This document shows positions 1-7,549 of a stretch of 64,000 nt of DNA, in pieces. Made by a program: the position numbers and the translations under genes. A model generated the notes under the pieces. The model was not told where the DNA came from and did not search any database. It worked only from the letters and a program-made list of their open reading frames with translations. The stretch is from contig JASGIG010000001.1 in NCBI GenBank assembly GCA_047602055.1, positions 744,001 to 808,000 on the forward strand, read 5' to 3'. The first letter of the stretch is position 1, and the number at the start of each line of letters is the position of its first letter. Source of the DNA: JAODBQ01 sp047602055. Its GTDB lineage: Bacteria > Actinomycetota > Acidimicrobiia > Acidimicrobiales > Ilumatobacteraceae.

Positions 1-50
1 CGGCCAGTCGGTCGCGGCTCGTGGGCGTCGTCGGTCACGGAACCGCCGGC

Positions 51-737
51 TCAGGACGCCAGGGACGTCGCCATGGCCGCGCTGAGCAACTGCGAGGCTC
101 GCAGGGCGCCAGCGAGGTGCGATCGCGTCGCCTTCTCGGCAGCCGTTCGGTCGTTGGCTGCCAACGCGGCGACGATGTCCCGGTGGCTGCCACCCGGCTC
201 GGCAGCGAGCACCCCGTCATGGTGGACGCGGGTCATCACCACGGCCAGTCGATCGGCCAGGTTCGCCCACACCTCCAACAGGAGGCGATTGCCCGAGTTC
301 ACCAGGATCTCCTCGTGGAACGCGAGGTCGTGCTCCGCCGCCTCGAACGGAGCGTGCTCGGCATGCACTGCTTCGAGCAGGTCGAGGTGGTGGTTGAGCC
401 GCTCGATCGTCGCCGTGGAGCAGCGCGTCGCCGCCTCGCGCGCCGCGAGCGTCTCGAGCGCGATGCGCACCGTGTAGAGCTCGGCGATGTCGACGCTCGT
501 GTAGCGGGCGACCTCGACACCTCGCCGCGCCGAGGAGACCACGAGACCCGAGCGCTCGAGGTTGAGCAGCGCCGTCCGGACCGGGCCGCGACTGGTCCCG
601 AACTGGTGGGCGAGCTCGGTCTCGACGAGCTTCGCACCGGGGGCCAGCTCGCCGAGGATGATCTGCAAGCGCAGCTCGTCGAGGACCTGCTCCCACATCT
701 CCGGCGGCCGCGACATCGAACCGACGCCGTCCGACAC
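51..737 (-). CDS. GntR/FadR-family transcriptional regulator (FCD domain)
   Basis: A 228-residue DNA-binding regulator. Residues about 12-75 form the GntR winged helix-turn-helix (ELAPGAKLVETELA, then TSRGPVRTALLNLERSGLV), and residues about 85-215 look like the helical FCD ligand-binding domain (AELYTVRIALETLAAREAA, EHDLAFHEEILVNSG). The start is the GTG at 737: a perfect AAGGAGGT lies 6 bases upstream, whereas the ATG at 716 has no ribosome site. FCD regulators usually bind small carboxylates or sugar acids and control the neighbouring catabolic genes. Those genes would lie left of the window, so the effector is unknown. The family call is solid; the target is not. Confidence 0.88.
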   Translation of the reverse strand: MSDGVGSMSRPPEMWEQVLDELRLQIILGELAPGAKLVETELAHQFGTSRGPVRTALLNLERSGLVVSSARRGVEVARYTSVDIAELYTVRIALETLAAREAATRCSTATIERLNHHLDLLEAVHAEHAPFEAAEHDLAFHEEILVNSGNRLLLEVWANLADRLAVVMTRVHHDGVLAAEPGGSHRDIVAALAANDRTAAEKATRSHLAGALRASQLLSAAMATSLAS

Positions 738-822
738 GTCGTGACCTCCTTGGCCTCGTCGTTTGGTCACGGTACCCGCCCTCGATGCTGGCGGGGTCGC
801 AGATCGACCGATCACTGCTGTG

Positions 823-895
823 CGCGCCCGAAGGGACTCGAACCCCTAACCTTCTGATCCGTAGTCAGATGCTCTATCCATTGAGCTACGGGCGC
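823..895 (-). tRNA. tRNA-Arg (ACG)
   Basis: Cloverleaf read on the minus strand: acceptor stem GCGCCCG pairs with CGGGCGC, the anticodon loop is CTACGGA (anticodon ACG), and the T arm has GGTTCGAGTCC. Discriminator G; the 3' CCA is not encoded. The upstream membrane-protein frame runs into the 5' half of this tRNA on the same strand. Confidence 0.97.
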
Positions 896-1580
896 TCGCT
901 GTTGCGGCCCGTGAGTGTACCCACTCCGGGGTCGGCGCCCACCCCGTCGACGACGGCGTCGGCGCCGAGCCGACGATCTGCCGCTCGCGGACCAGCCAGG
1001 CGGCGGCGCTCGCCGCGACGAGCACGAGCAGGCCGCCCTCGACGACCGCGTTGATGCCGTACCGGCCCCCGGTCTCCAGGAAGTGATCGACGTAGTGCAG
1101 CGAGATCGCCCGCACCACCGTGAACACCGTCAGCGTGGCGACGCTGGCGACGACGAGCACGATGCGTCGCAGCACGCGCCGCAGCAGGAACGCCAGCACG
1201 GCAAAGCCGACCACGCTCCCCGCCACGATCGTCGTGATCATCTCGGCTTGGTACTCACGACGGCGGAAGTACCAGCCCTGGCGGTAAGCGGTGCGCCTGA
1301 CGACGTCCAGCGCCCCGGTCTGCAGATCGAGCGCCCGGTTGACGAGCAGGACGAACAGCACGGCGGTGAGCACGACCCAGACGCGGCCGAGCAGCCGTTG
1401 CCGGGCAGCCTCGCGCTCGTCGACACCGACCTGCCGCCGCCGGCCGCGGCGGCAGGCGACGATGGCCATCACGCCGAGGACGATCGGCACGGCGTACAGC
1501 ACGGCGAGCACAACCGAGGCGAACGTGCCCGAGGCATCGAACCCCGGGTGCCAGCGCCATGCCGGACCGACTCCCGTCAT
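846..1580 (-). CDS. Multi-pass membrane protein of unknown function; 3' end overlaps tRNA-Arg
   Basis: A 244-residue protein with about five hydrophobic segments (near residues 19-43, 67-84, 114-135, 139-163 and 177-197) separated by Arg-rich cytoplasmic-looking turns. I do not recognise the family. The ATG at 1580 has only weak ribosome-site matches. The frame does not stop before the tRNA: its last 17 or so codons read through the tRNA-Arg gene (tail SSMDRASDYGSEG) and end at a TAG inside it. Either the protein truly overlaps the tRNA, or an indel near 900 has removed the original stop. The membrane core is credible; the C-terminus is doubtful. Confidence 0.6.
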   Translation of the reverse strand: MTGVGPAWRWHPGFDASGTFASVVLAVLYAVPIVLGVMAIVACRRGRRRQVGVDEREAARQRLLGRVWVVLTAVLFVLLVNRALDLQTGALDVVRRTAYRQGWYFRRREYQAEMITTIVAGSVVGFAVLAFLLRRVLRRIVLVVASVATLTVFTVVRAISLHYVDHFLETGGRYGINAVVEGGLLVLVAASAAAWLVRERQIVGSAPTPSSTGWAPTPEWVHSRAATASARSSMDRASDYGSEG

Positions 1581-1653
1581 CAGGGCAGTGTACGGCAGGC
1601 CCCTCCCGGGGGTTCCGCGCCGTTCGGGCGGATCGCCACGGCGGAAGCTGCGG

Positions 1654-3066
1654 TCAGCCGCCCCAGGGGGCCCAGCCGCCGCTGCGGAAGTACAGCGCCA
1701 GCGCGGCCTTGGCGTTGACCAGCGGGTCGTAGAGCTGCGTCGCGTCGGTGACGCCCATCTGCGCCAGCCAGCCGTCGTGGACGCTGAAGTAGATCTGGAA
1801 CAGCCCGAAGCAGCAGGAGTTGCGCACGGTCGGGACGAGGTTGCTCTCTCGGGTGGCGATGGCGATCGCCTTGTCCTCGAGGTCGTCGGGCCACACGTCG
1901 CGGATGATCTGGATCACCTCGTCGCGGGTGTAGGTCCGCGCCGGCTTCGTCGTCGTCGGCGCCACGGTAGTGGTCGTCACCTTGGCGGTGGTCGGTGGCG
2001 TCGTGCTCGGCGCCTTCGTCGTGCTCGGTGCCTTGGTCGTCGCCGGAGCGTCGGTGGTGGTCGGCTTCGCCGTGGTCGCCGTCGTCGTCTTCACGGCCGT
2101 GGTGTCCGGGGCGGCGGTCGTCGCCGGCGCCGGTACGGGGGTCGTCGCCCCGGCCGGCAGGCAGATCGTCCGCCCGGCGTACAGCGGCGTGTCGGTGACG
2201 GCGCCGTTGACGGCGAGCAGGTCGTCCACGTCGACGTCGGCGCGGTCGGCGATGCCCAGCCAGTAGTCGCCGGGGAGTATCTCGTACTCGGACGAGCAGC
2301 CCCGAGACTCGACGGACACGCGATCCTGCGAGTCCGCAGCCGTGGCGGGCGACGTCGTCGTGGTCTTCGCCTTGGCCTTGGCCTGTGCGGTCGACGGCGC
2401 CGCGGTCGACCGCGCTGCTGCGGTCGGGGCCGCTGCCGTGGCAGGCGGCTCGGTCGCCGCGGCGGTCGCCGAGCCGGCAGGGGTGCCGGGGCTCGAAGGG
2501 TCGGCGGCGAGCTCGGCGGATGCCGTCACGGCCGACGCCGTCGCCGTCGCGGCCGTGACGGCGATCCGCGGATCCGCCGCCGTTCCGTCGGTGCTCGCCC
2601 CGCCGGCGCTCGCGGCCGCGGCGATCGGCAGCGCCAGCGCGCTGGCGACGACGACCACGCCGAGCCGGGTGACGAACGGATCCAGGCGACCCCGCGAGTC
2701 TCGGTGCAAGCGCTCGCGCCACGAGCGCCGGACCGTGCTGACGACCGGGACGTCGGTGACGCCCAGCTCGTCGAGGCCGGGGAACTCATCGACCGGACCG
2801 AGGTCGTCGAACAGGTCATTCAGCTCGTCGGCCGGCACGACCGGGACCGTCGAGGTCAGCGGATCGCCGGGCACCTCGCGGGCATCGGTGCGCCCGACAG
2901 CGCTCGGCGGCGGCCCCGGGATCGGCTGTGTCGAGCCGTGGGTACGGCTGCCCTGGCGGACGACGCCGTGCGCAGGAGTCGGCGCGCCGCCGCGGATGCG
3001 GGGGAGTCGGCGGGTGCGGTCGGGCTCCCAGAAGCCCCACTCGTCGTCGCTGTGATCGTGTTCCAT
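1654..3066 (-). CDS. Secreted LysM-domain lytic transglycosylase-like protein
   Basis: A 470-residue cell-wall enzyme. A charged N-terminal cytoplasmic stretch of about 125 residues is followed by one hydrophobic segment (LGVVVVASALALPIAAAAS), an Ala/Thr-rich linker, a LysM peptidoglycan-binding module (YEILPGDYWLGIADRADVDV ... LLAVNG ... YAGRTICLPA) and a long Thr/Pro/Ala linker. The C-terminal domain resembles the soluble lytic transglycosylase fold (IAIATRESNLVPTVRNSCCFGLFQIYF), with the Glu of ATRESN as probable catalytic acid. It should cut glycan strands outside the membrane. The long cytoplasmic N-terminus suggests a type II membrane anchor. The ATG at 3066 lacks a clear ribosome site, so the start is uncertain. 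It is followed downstream, without an obvious operon link, by the membrane protein at 1580. Confidence 0.82.
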   Translation of the reverse strand: MEHDHSDDEWGFWEPDRTRRLPRIRGGAPTPAHGVVRQGSRTHGSTQPIPGPPPSAVGRTDAREVPGDPLTSTVPVVPADELNDLFDDLGPVDEFPGLDELGVTDVPVVSTVRRSWRERLHRDSRGRLDPFVTRLGVVVVASALALPIAAAASAGGASTDGTAADPRIAVTAATATASAVTASAELAADPSSPGTPAGSATAAATEPPATAAAPTAAARSTAAPSTAQAKAKAKTTTTSPATAADSQDRVSVESRGCSSEYEILPGDYWLGIADRADVDVDDLLAVNGAVTDTPLYAGRTICLPAGATTPVPAPATTAAPDTTAVKTTTATTAKPTTTDAPATTKAPSTTKAPSTTPPTTAKVTTTTVAPTTTKPARTYTRDEVIQIIRDVWPDDLEDKAIAIATRESNLVPTVRNSCCFGLFQIYFSVHDGWLAQMGVTDATQLYDPLVNAKAALALYFRSGGWAPWGG

Positions 3067-3262
3067 GACGGTCGTCGCCCGCTCGAACCGACGGCGCGGC
3101 CGGGTGGGCCGGGCTTGTCTAGTCGTGTTGTCATGGAATTGCAACATGATGACGACCGGATGACAACGGTGACATTTGACCGAAGGAGCCGGAGCGTGAA
3201 CCCGTGCGCCGGACGCACAACGGCCCGGCGACGCCGCGTGCGTCACCGGGCCGTTCGTTCGG

Positions 3263-3354
3263 CGGAGAGGGTGGGATTTGAACCCACGGACCACTTTGAA
3301 GGCGGTCCCCGCATTAGCAGTGCGGTCCATTCGACCTGGCTCTGGCACCTCTCC
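3263..3354 (-). tRNA. tRNA-Ser (GCT)
   Basis: A 92-nt class II tRNA on the minus strand. Acceptor GGAGAGG pairs with CCTCTCC, the anticodon stem CCGCA/TGCGG holds the loop CTGCTAA (anticodon GCT), there is a long variable arm, and the T arm has GGTTCAAATCC. Discriminator G; CCA is not encoded. Confidence 0.97.
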
Positions 3355-3398
3355 TGGTGTGCGCGACAGGCTCAGCGCGAGCCCGAATCCAGCCCACC

Positions 3399-3482
3399 GA
3401 GCTGTTCGTGCTCCGGTCGCAGCAAGGCTGCTCCCTGCGCCTGCCGTGCTCGCCGCCTCCGCTGCGCTTCGGCGCTCGCCGC
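3399..3482 (+). repeat. 84-bp dispersed repeat R1, copy 1
   Basis: First of three 84-bp copies (others 4234-4317 and 24019-24102, both inverted relative to this one). All share the blocks TTCGTGCTCCGGTCG, CTCCCTGCGCCTGCCGTGCT and GCTTCGGCGCTCGCCGC. Between the first two blocks lies a short hairpin whose bases differ between copies but remain self-complementary: GCAGC-AAG-GCTGC here. A second small stem, GCGC-TTCG-GCGC, lies near the right end. It sits 46 bp before the ABC gene. Confidence 0.85.
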
Positions 3483-3528
3483 GCATTGAACGAGCACCCG
3501 GCCGGGCTGCCCCATAAGGTCCGCGGCG

Positions 3529-4182
3529 ATGGGATCGATCCAGGTGAGCCACGTCGGCTGGCGCCGGCCGGGCGGCTCGGAGCTGCTGCGCGACGTCTCG
3601 TTCACGGTCGGCAGCGGCGAGCGGGTCGCCCTCGTCGGGGCCAACGGCGTCGGCAAGACGACGCTGCTGCGGCTGATCGCCGGCGACGACGCACCGACGT
3701 CGGGGACGATCGCCGTCGACGGCCGGCTCGGCACGATGCGCCAGCTGGTCGGCGGCGCCGGCGTCGTGCCCGGCCACTTCAACCAGACCCATCGCCACCC
3801 CGACTGGACCCGGGCGACACCGCTGGACATCCTCTACCGCCGAGACGTGGTGCGCGGTCCGGCGATGGGGATGCTGCGCCGCTACGAGCTGCAGGGCTGC
3901 GCCGAGCAGCCGTTCGAGACGATGTCGGGCGGCCAGCAGGCCCGCCTGCAGGTGCTGCTGCTGGAGCTGTCCGGGGCGACGATGCTGCTGCTCGACGAGC
4001 CGACCGACAACCTCGACCTCGTCTCCGCCGAGGCGCTGGAGGCGGGGCTCGCCGAGTTCCAGGGCACCGTCGTCGCCGTCACCCACGATCGCTGGTTCCT
4101 ACGCGCCTTCGACCGCTTCGTCGTCTTCCACGACGACTGCACGGTGACCGATCACCTCGATCGGCCCGCGCCTTGGCGCTGA
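3529..4182 (+). CDS. ABC-F-like ATPase with a single nucleotide-binding domain
   Basis: A 217-residue soluble ATPase. It shows Walker A (GANGVGKTT, residues about 38-46), signature MSGGQQARLQ (about 132-141), Walker B MLLLDEPTDNLDL and H-loop VTHDRWFLRAF. The last two are in the form typical of ABC-F translation factors rather than importers. Normal ABC-F proteins carry two such domains joined by a P-site tRNA-interacting linker in about 530 residues; here only one domain is present and the frame is intact. There is no neighbouring permease. The gene is flanked at nearly equal distances (46 and 51 bp) by inverted copies of repeat R1, which hints at a cassette. It could act as a dimer or be a remnant; function in translation or resistance is inference. 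Confidence 0.85.
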   Translation: MGSIQVSHVGWRRPGGSELLRDVSFTVGSGERVALVGANGVGKTTLLRLIAGDDAPTSGTIAVDGRLGTMRQLVGGAGVVPGHFNQTHRHPDWTRATPLDILYRRDVVRGPAMGMLRRYELQGCAEQPFETMSGGQQARLQVLLLELSGATMLLLDEPTDNLDLVSAEALEAGLAEFQGTVVAVTHDRWFLRAFDRFVVFHDDCTVTDHLDRPAPWR

Positions 4183-4233
4183 CGCCGAGCGAGCAACGCG
4201 TGCCCTCGCCAGGTCGCCCGTCGATCCAGGACA

Positions 4234-4317
4234 GCGGCGAGCGCCGAAGCGAAGCGGAGGCGGCGAGCACGGCAGGCGCAGGGAGCAGCCTCACGGCGAC
4301 CGAGCACGAACCAGCTC
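4234..4317 (-). repeat. 84-bp dispersed repeat R1, copy 2
   Basis: Inverted relative to the copy at 3399. It shares the same three conserved blocks, but the variable hairpin reads GCCGT-GAG-GCTGC, with imperfect pairing. Its right end overlaps the stop codon of the peptidoglycan-binding gene at 4316. Confidence 0.85.
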
Positions 4318-5473
4318 AGCTGTCGCCCTCGGCCCCAAGGTCGTTCGCCCACGGGGGGAGGCAGCGGTACGGCTTGGTCCACGGGCCCTTGCCGCAGTAC
4401 ACCCACAGGTCGCTCGCCGCGTCGGCGCAGGCGGCCATCGACGCCTTGACGTTGTCGGTGGTCCAGCCGAGGCGGCCGAGCTCGCCGCCCGGCTCGAACA
4501 TCCCCGACATCGCGTTGAGCTGGAACGTGCAGTGCGAGTCGTCGCGCGTCGCCGGGTTGTAGTTGACGGCCGCGTACCGGCAGCCGCCCTCACGCGAAGC
4601 GATGTACACGGCCCACTGCTGGGTCGAGACGTCGGCGTTGTTCAGGGCGAACTGGGCGGCGATCGTGTTGGCGTCGTCGAGCGAGCACGGCGTCGACTGC
4701 CCGTAGTACGGGATGCCCTGCGCCGTCAGGTTCCAGTTCGGGTAGTCGAGCATCGGCGCCGGCCACGGCCCCATCGGCGCCGGGCTGGCCGCGCCGGGCG
4801 ACGCCTGCGCGCCCACCGTGGTGCCACCGGCCTGCCCGCTCCACACGCCGAGCGCGGCGAGGGTCTGCGGGCCGGCAAGCCCGTCGACGGTGAGGGGCGG
4901 GTTCTTCGCCTGGAACGCCTTCACCGCGTCGACGGTGGTCTGCCCGAGCACGCCGTCGGCGGTGCCGCTGAACAGGCCGAGCGTCGCCAGGTGACGCTGG
5001 ATGCACGCGACCCCGTCGCCGGTCGAGCCGGGCGGGAGGTTGGCGGCGGCGGTGCACGTGTCGGCCTGGGCGGCGAGCTGCGCCGGCGCCGTGAAGATGC
5101 CCATCGTCTCGAGCGTCTTCTCGTCGGCGATGCCGCTGGCGACCAGCGGCGGGTTGGCGACCTGGAAGGCGGTGACGGCGTCGCGCGTCGCCTGGTCGTA
5201 ATGGCTGGTCAGCTCGCCGTGGTAGAAGCCGCCGAGACCGAGGAGGAACTGCAGGCAGGCGACGTCGGTGCCCTGGGAGTCGGGGCTCAGCGCGGCCGTC
5301 GTCGTGCACGTGCTCGTCGGCACTGGGTTGACGCCGGCCGACGTCGTCGCCGGGGCGAGAGCGACGAGAGCGACGAGCAGCGCGACGGCACCCAGCCCCC
5401 GCCCGGCCCGTCGGCGTCCCGCCCGTTCAGCCCCTCCCACGACCGTCCATGTTGCCCGAACCACGCTCGTCAC
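4316..5473 (-). CDS. Secreted protein with two peptidoglycan-binding domains and a lysozyme-like C-terminus
   Basis: About 385 residues. A signal peptide (AGRGLGAVALLVALVALAPATTSA) is followed by two PG_binding_1-type repeats (GTDVACLQFLLGLGGFYHGE ... ATRDAVTAFQ; GDGVACIQRHLATLGLFSGT ... TTVDAVKAFQ). A Pro-rich linker leads to a C-terminal domain with IASREGGCRYAAVNYNP and CTFQLNAMSG, similar to transglycosylase/lysozyme folds; the Glu of SREGG is the likely catalytic residue. It should act on the cell wall outside the membrane. The GTG at 5473 was chosen because it is the last start giving a full signal peptide; the ribosome site is weak. The pheA gene lies upstream on the same strand, separated by two copies of a hairpin repeat. 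Confidence 0.82.
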   Translation of the reverse strand: MTSVVRATWTVVGGAERAGRRRAGRGLGAVALLVALVALAPATTSAGVNPVPTSTCTTTAALSPDSQGTDVACLQFLLGLGGFYHGELTSHYDQATRDAVTAFQVANPPLVASGIADEKTLETMGIFTAPAQLAAQADTCTAAANLPPGSTGDGVACIQRHLATLGLFSGTADGVLGQTTVDAVKAFQAKNPPLTVDGLAGPQTLAALGVWSGQAGGTTVGAQASPGAASPAPMGPWPAPMLDYPNWNLTAQGIPYYGQSTPCSLDDANTIAAQFALNNADVSTQQWAVYIASREGGCRYAAVNYNPATRDDSHCTFQLNAMSGMFEPGGELGRLGWTTDNVKASMAACADAASDLWVYCGKGPWTKPYRCLPPWANDLGAEGDS

Positions 5474-5494
5474 CCCCGTCGGCCCAGCGGACGC

Positions 5495-5595
5495 GATTCG
5501 AGATGTGCCGTCCCGGTGCGCACATCTCACATCACCCGCCGACCGCCGACCCCGCCGATTCGAGATGCGCCACCCCGGTGCGCACATCTCACATC
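5495..5595. repeat. Two direct copies of a 39-bp hairpin repeat (62-bp period)
   Basis: Copies at 5495-5533 and 5557-5595 share GATTCGAGATG and CCCGGTGCGCACATCTCACA. The first forms GAGATGTGC (5500-5508) paired with GCACATCTC (5520-5528) around an 11-nt loop; the second has one mismatch in the stem. It lies in the gap between pheA and the peptidoglycan-binding gene (both minus strand). Role unknown; it could be a terminator or an RNA processing site. Confidence 0.75.
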
Positions 5596-5606
5596 GCACC
5601 GACGTG

Positions 5607-6545
5607 TCAGCGGATCGAGGCGCGCAGCGACTCGATCCAGTCGTCGGCCTCGCGCCACTTGGAGTCGGCGTGCTCACGGCAGCGACGCGGCGTGCGCACC
5701 CGCGGCCGGGTACGAGCCGAGGAACTTCACCGCGCCCTGCTTGGCGCGCAGGGCACGCAGCGCGTCGGCCATCACCTCGTCGGCGACGTGGCCCTCGGCG
5801 TAGATGATGAAGCAGTAGTCCCCGAGGCCGCCGGCCTTCGTCGGCCGCGACAGCAGGTTGAACAGGTTGATCCGCCGGGCGGCGAACTCCTGGAGGATCG
5901 AGATCAGGCTGCCCGGCTCGTCGGCGCGCTGGTAGACGACGAGCGCCGTGGCGTCGTGCCCGGTCGGCGCCGGCACGCCCTCGCGGGCGGCGAGCACGAA
6001 GCGGGTCTGGTTGCCGGGATGGTCGGCGATGTCGGCGGCGATGACGTCGAGGCCGTAGATCGCGGCCGCGGCCCGCGGCGCGACGGCGGCGACGCCCTCG
6101 GCCTCGCTGGCCAGCCGCGCCGCCTCGGCCGTCGAGTTCGCCGCGGCGAGCTCGGCGTCGGGGAGCGCGCTGCGCAGGTAGGCGTGGCACTGCGCCGTCG
6201 CCACCGGGATCGACATCACGACCTTGACGTCGGCGAGGCCGGTGCCCGGCAAAGCCAGCAGGCAGTGCTCGATGTCGAGGACGACCTCGCGCTGGATGAG
6301 CAGGTCGTGGGAGAACGCCAGCTCGTCCTGGCTGAGGTTGACGGTACCCTCGATCGAGTTCTCGATGGCGATGAACCCGAGAGCTCGACCTCGCCGACCT
6401 CGACGGCGTCGAGCACGTCCGGCATCGTCCGGTACAGCACGAGTTCGGCGTCGGCCAGGTCCCTTTGGGTGGCCAGCGCGGCCTCGGTGAACGTGCCGCG
6501 TGGCCCGAGGATCCCGATCCGGCGAGTCGTCGCGACGCAGTCCAT
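5607..6545 (-). CDS. pheA: Prephenate dehydratase (frameshifted)
   Basis: Converts prephenate to phenylpyruvate, the committed step of phenylalanine synthesis. The N-terminus has IGILGPRGTFTEAALA. After a 2-base insertion near 6390 the frame continues as GFIAIENSIEGTVNLSQDEL and PGTGLADVKVVMSIPVATAQCHAYL. The middle ends in the ACT regulatory domain (ADEPGSLISILQEFAARRINLFNL ... SRPTKAGGLGDYCFIIYAEG). A second extra base near 5690 causes a premature stop at 5674; in the corrected frame the protein ends HADSKWREADDWIESLRASIR at 5607. Both breaks fall where family conservation resumes in another frame, so I take them as sequencing indels. The ATG at 6545 has no obvious ribosome site. Confidence 0.88.
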
Positions 6546-6659
6546 GCCCGGGAGGTTAGGAGGATTCTGAAATACTCCGATCGGCTCGGCAGCGTTCGCG
6601 CCGACCGAGACGTTCGCGGTGACCGAGACGTCCGCGGTGACCGCTCTTTCAGGACCCTC

Positions 6660-7424
6660 CTACGAGCGGGCGCTGACCTCCGTCAGGAAGTTGCTGATCG
6701 CCTCGGCGAACGCCGGCTCGGCGACGGCGCCGAGGTGGTCGCCGGGGACGACCTGGTGGCGGGCGCCGGGGATCGTCGCCGCCAACCGCTCCGAGCCGCG
6801 GGCCAGCGGGTCGTCGGCGCCGACGAGAACCAGCGCCGGCACGGTGATCCGCTCGAGGTGCTCGGCGCGGTGCCCGTTGTTCGTGGCCACCGCGGCGAGC
6901 GCCTCGAGGTCGGCGCCGGAGCGCTCGGCGAGGCGGCGCAGGGCGCGGCCGGCGCCGTCGCTCACGTCGTCGATCGACTCGGCCCGCAACGCCCTGACCA
7001 TCGCCGAGCGGTCGATGCTCTCCGGGGCGAGTGCGTAGCCGCCGATGCCGGCGACGACCACCGAGCGCAGGCGGGTCTCGGTGGTGGCGACGTCGAGCGC
7101 GACGTGGCCGCCCATCGAGTAGCCGACGAAGTCGATCCGCTCGACCTCCAGGTGATCGATCAGGCAGGACACGTCTCGGACCATCTGGCCGTCGCGATAG
7201 GCGGCGACGTCGTGCGGCTTGTCCGACTTGCCATGGCCCCGGGCGTCGATGGCGACCACCCGCCGCCCGAGGGCGCAGATGCGGTCGGCGACGCCGGGCG
7301 TCACCCAGTTGGTCAGGCTGTCGGCGGCAAAGCCGTGGTGCAGGACGACGGGCACGGTGCCGTACTCGGCGCCCCACTCGCGGAACGCGATCGCCGTGCC
7401 GTCGAACGATGTGAAGGTCTCCAT
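6660..7424 (-). CDS. Alpha/beta-hydrolase
   Basis: A 254-residue hydrolase. Oxyanion region HHGFAADS, nucleophile elbow GYSMGG (Ser about residue 101), acid in VGADDP, and histidine in PGDHLGAV. It resembles esterases and haloperoxidase-like hydrolases; the substrate is unknown. The ATG at 7424 is preceded by GGAAGGAAG at good spacing, which is better than the GTG at 7448. The gene is downstream of the amidohydrolase at 8920 on the same strand, separated by a 33-bp tandem repeat array, so co-transcription is possible but not shown. Confidence 0.86.
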   Translation of the reverse strand: METFTSFDGTAIAFREWGAEYGTVPVVLHHGFAADSLTNWVTPGVADRICALGRRVVAIDARGHGKSDKPHDVAAYRDGQMVRDVSCLIDHLEVERIDFVGYSMGGHVALDVATTETRLRSVVVAGIGGYALAPESIDRSAMVRALRAESIDDVSDGAGRALRRLAERSGADLEALAAVATNNGHRAEHLERITVPALVLVGADDPLARGSERLAATIPGARHQVVPGDHLGAVAEPAFAEAISNFLTEVSARS

Positions 7425-7447
7425 GTCTTCCTTCCCCTGGTTGCTCA

Positions 7448-7533
7448 CGCCCGCACGGACGACGCTGGTCGACCGCGCGACGCCCGCACGGACGACGCTG
7501 GTCCGCTGGGCGACGCCCGCACGGACGATGCTG
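7448..7533. repeat. 33-bp-period tandem repeat with conserved 20-23 bp core (family R2)
   Basis: Three copies of CGCCCGCACGGACGACGCTG start at 7448, 7481 and 7514, exactly 33 bp apart; the third has one base change. Between them lie unlike 10-bp spacers. Related cores occur at 26703-26722, 27681-27703, 27748-27770 and 27806-27827, so this is a dispersed family. It fills the gap between two minus-strand genes. Confidence 0.85.
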
Positions 7534-7549
7534 TCGGCGGCGCGCCACG

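Noticed and set aside
1291..3489. Long plus-strand frame over the transglycosylase and tRNA-Ser
   Set aside because: Arg/Gly-rich low-complexity translation, crosses a tRNA, and lies opposite a well-supported gene.
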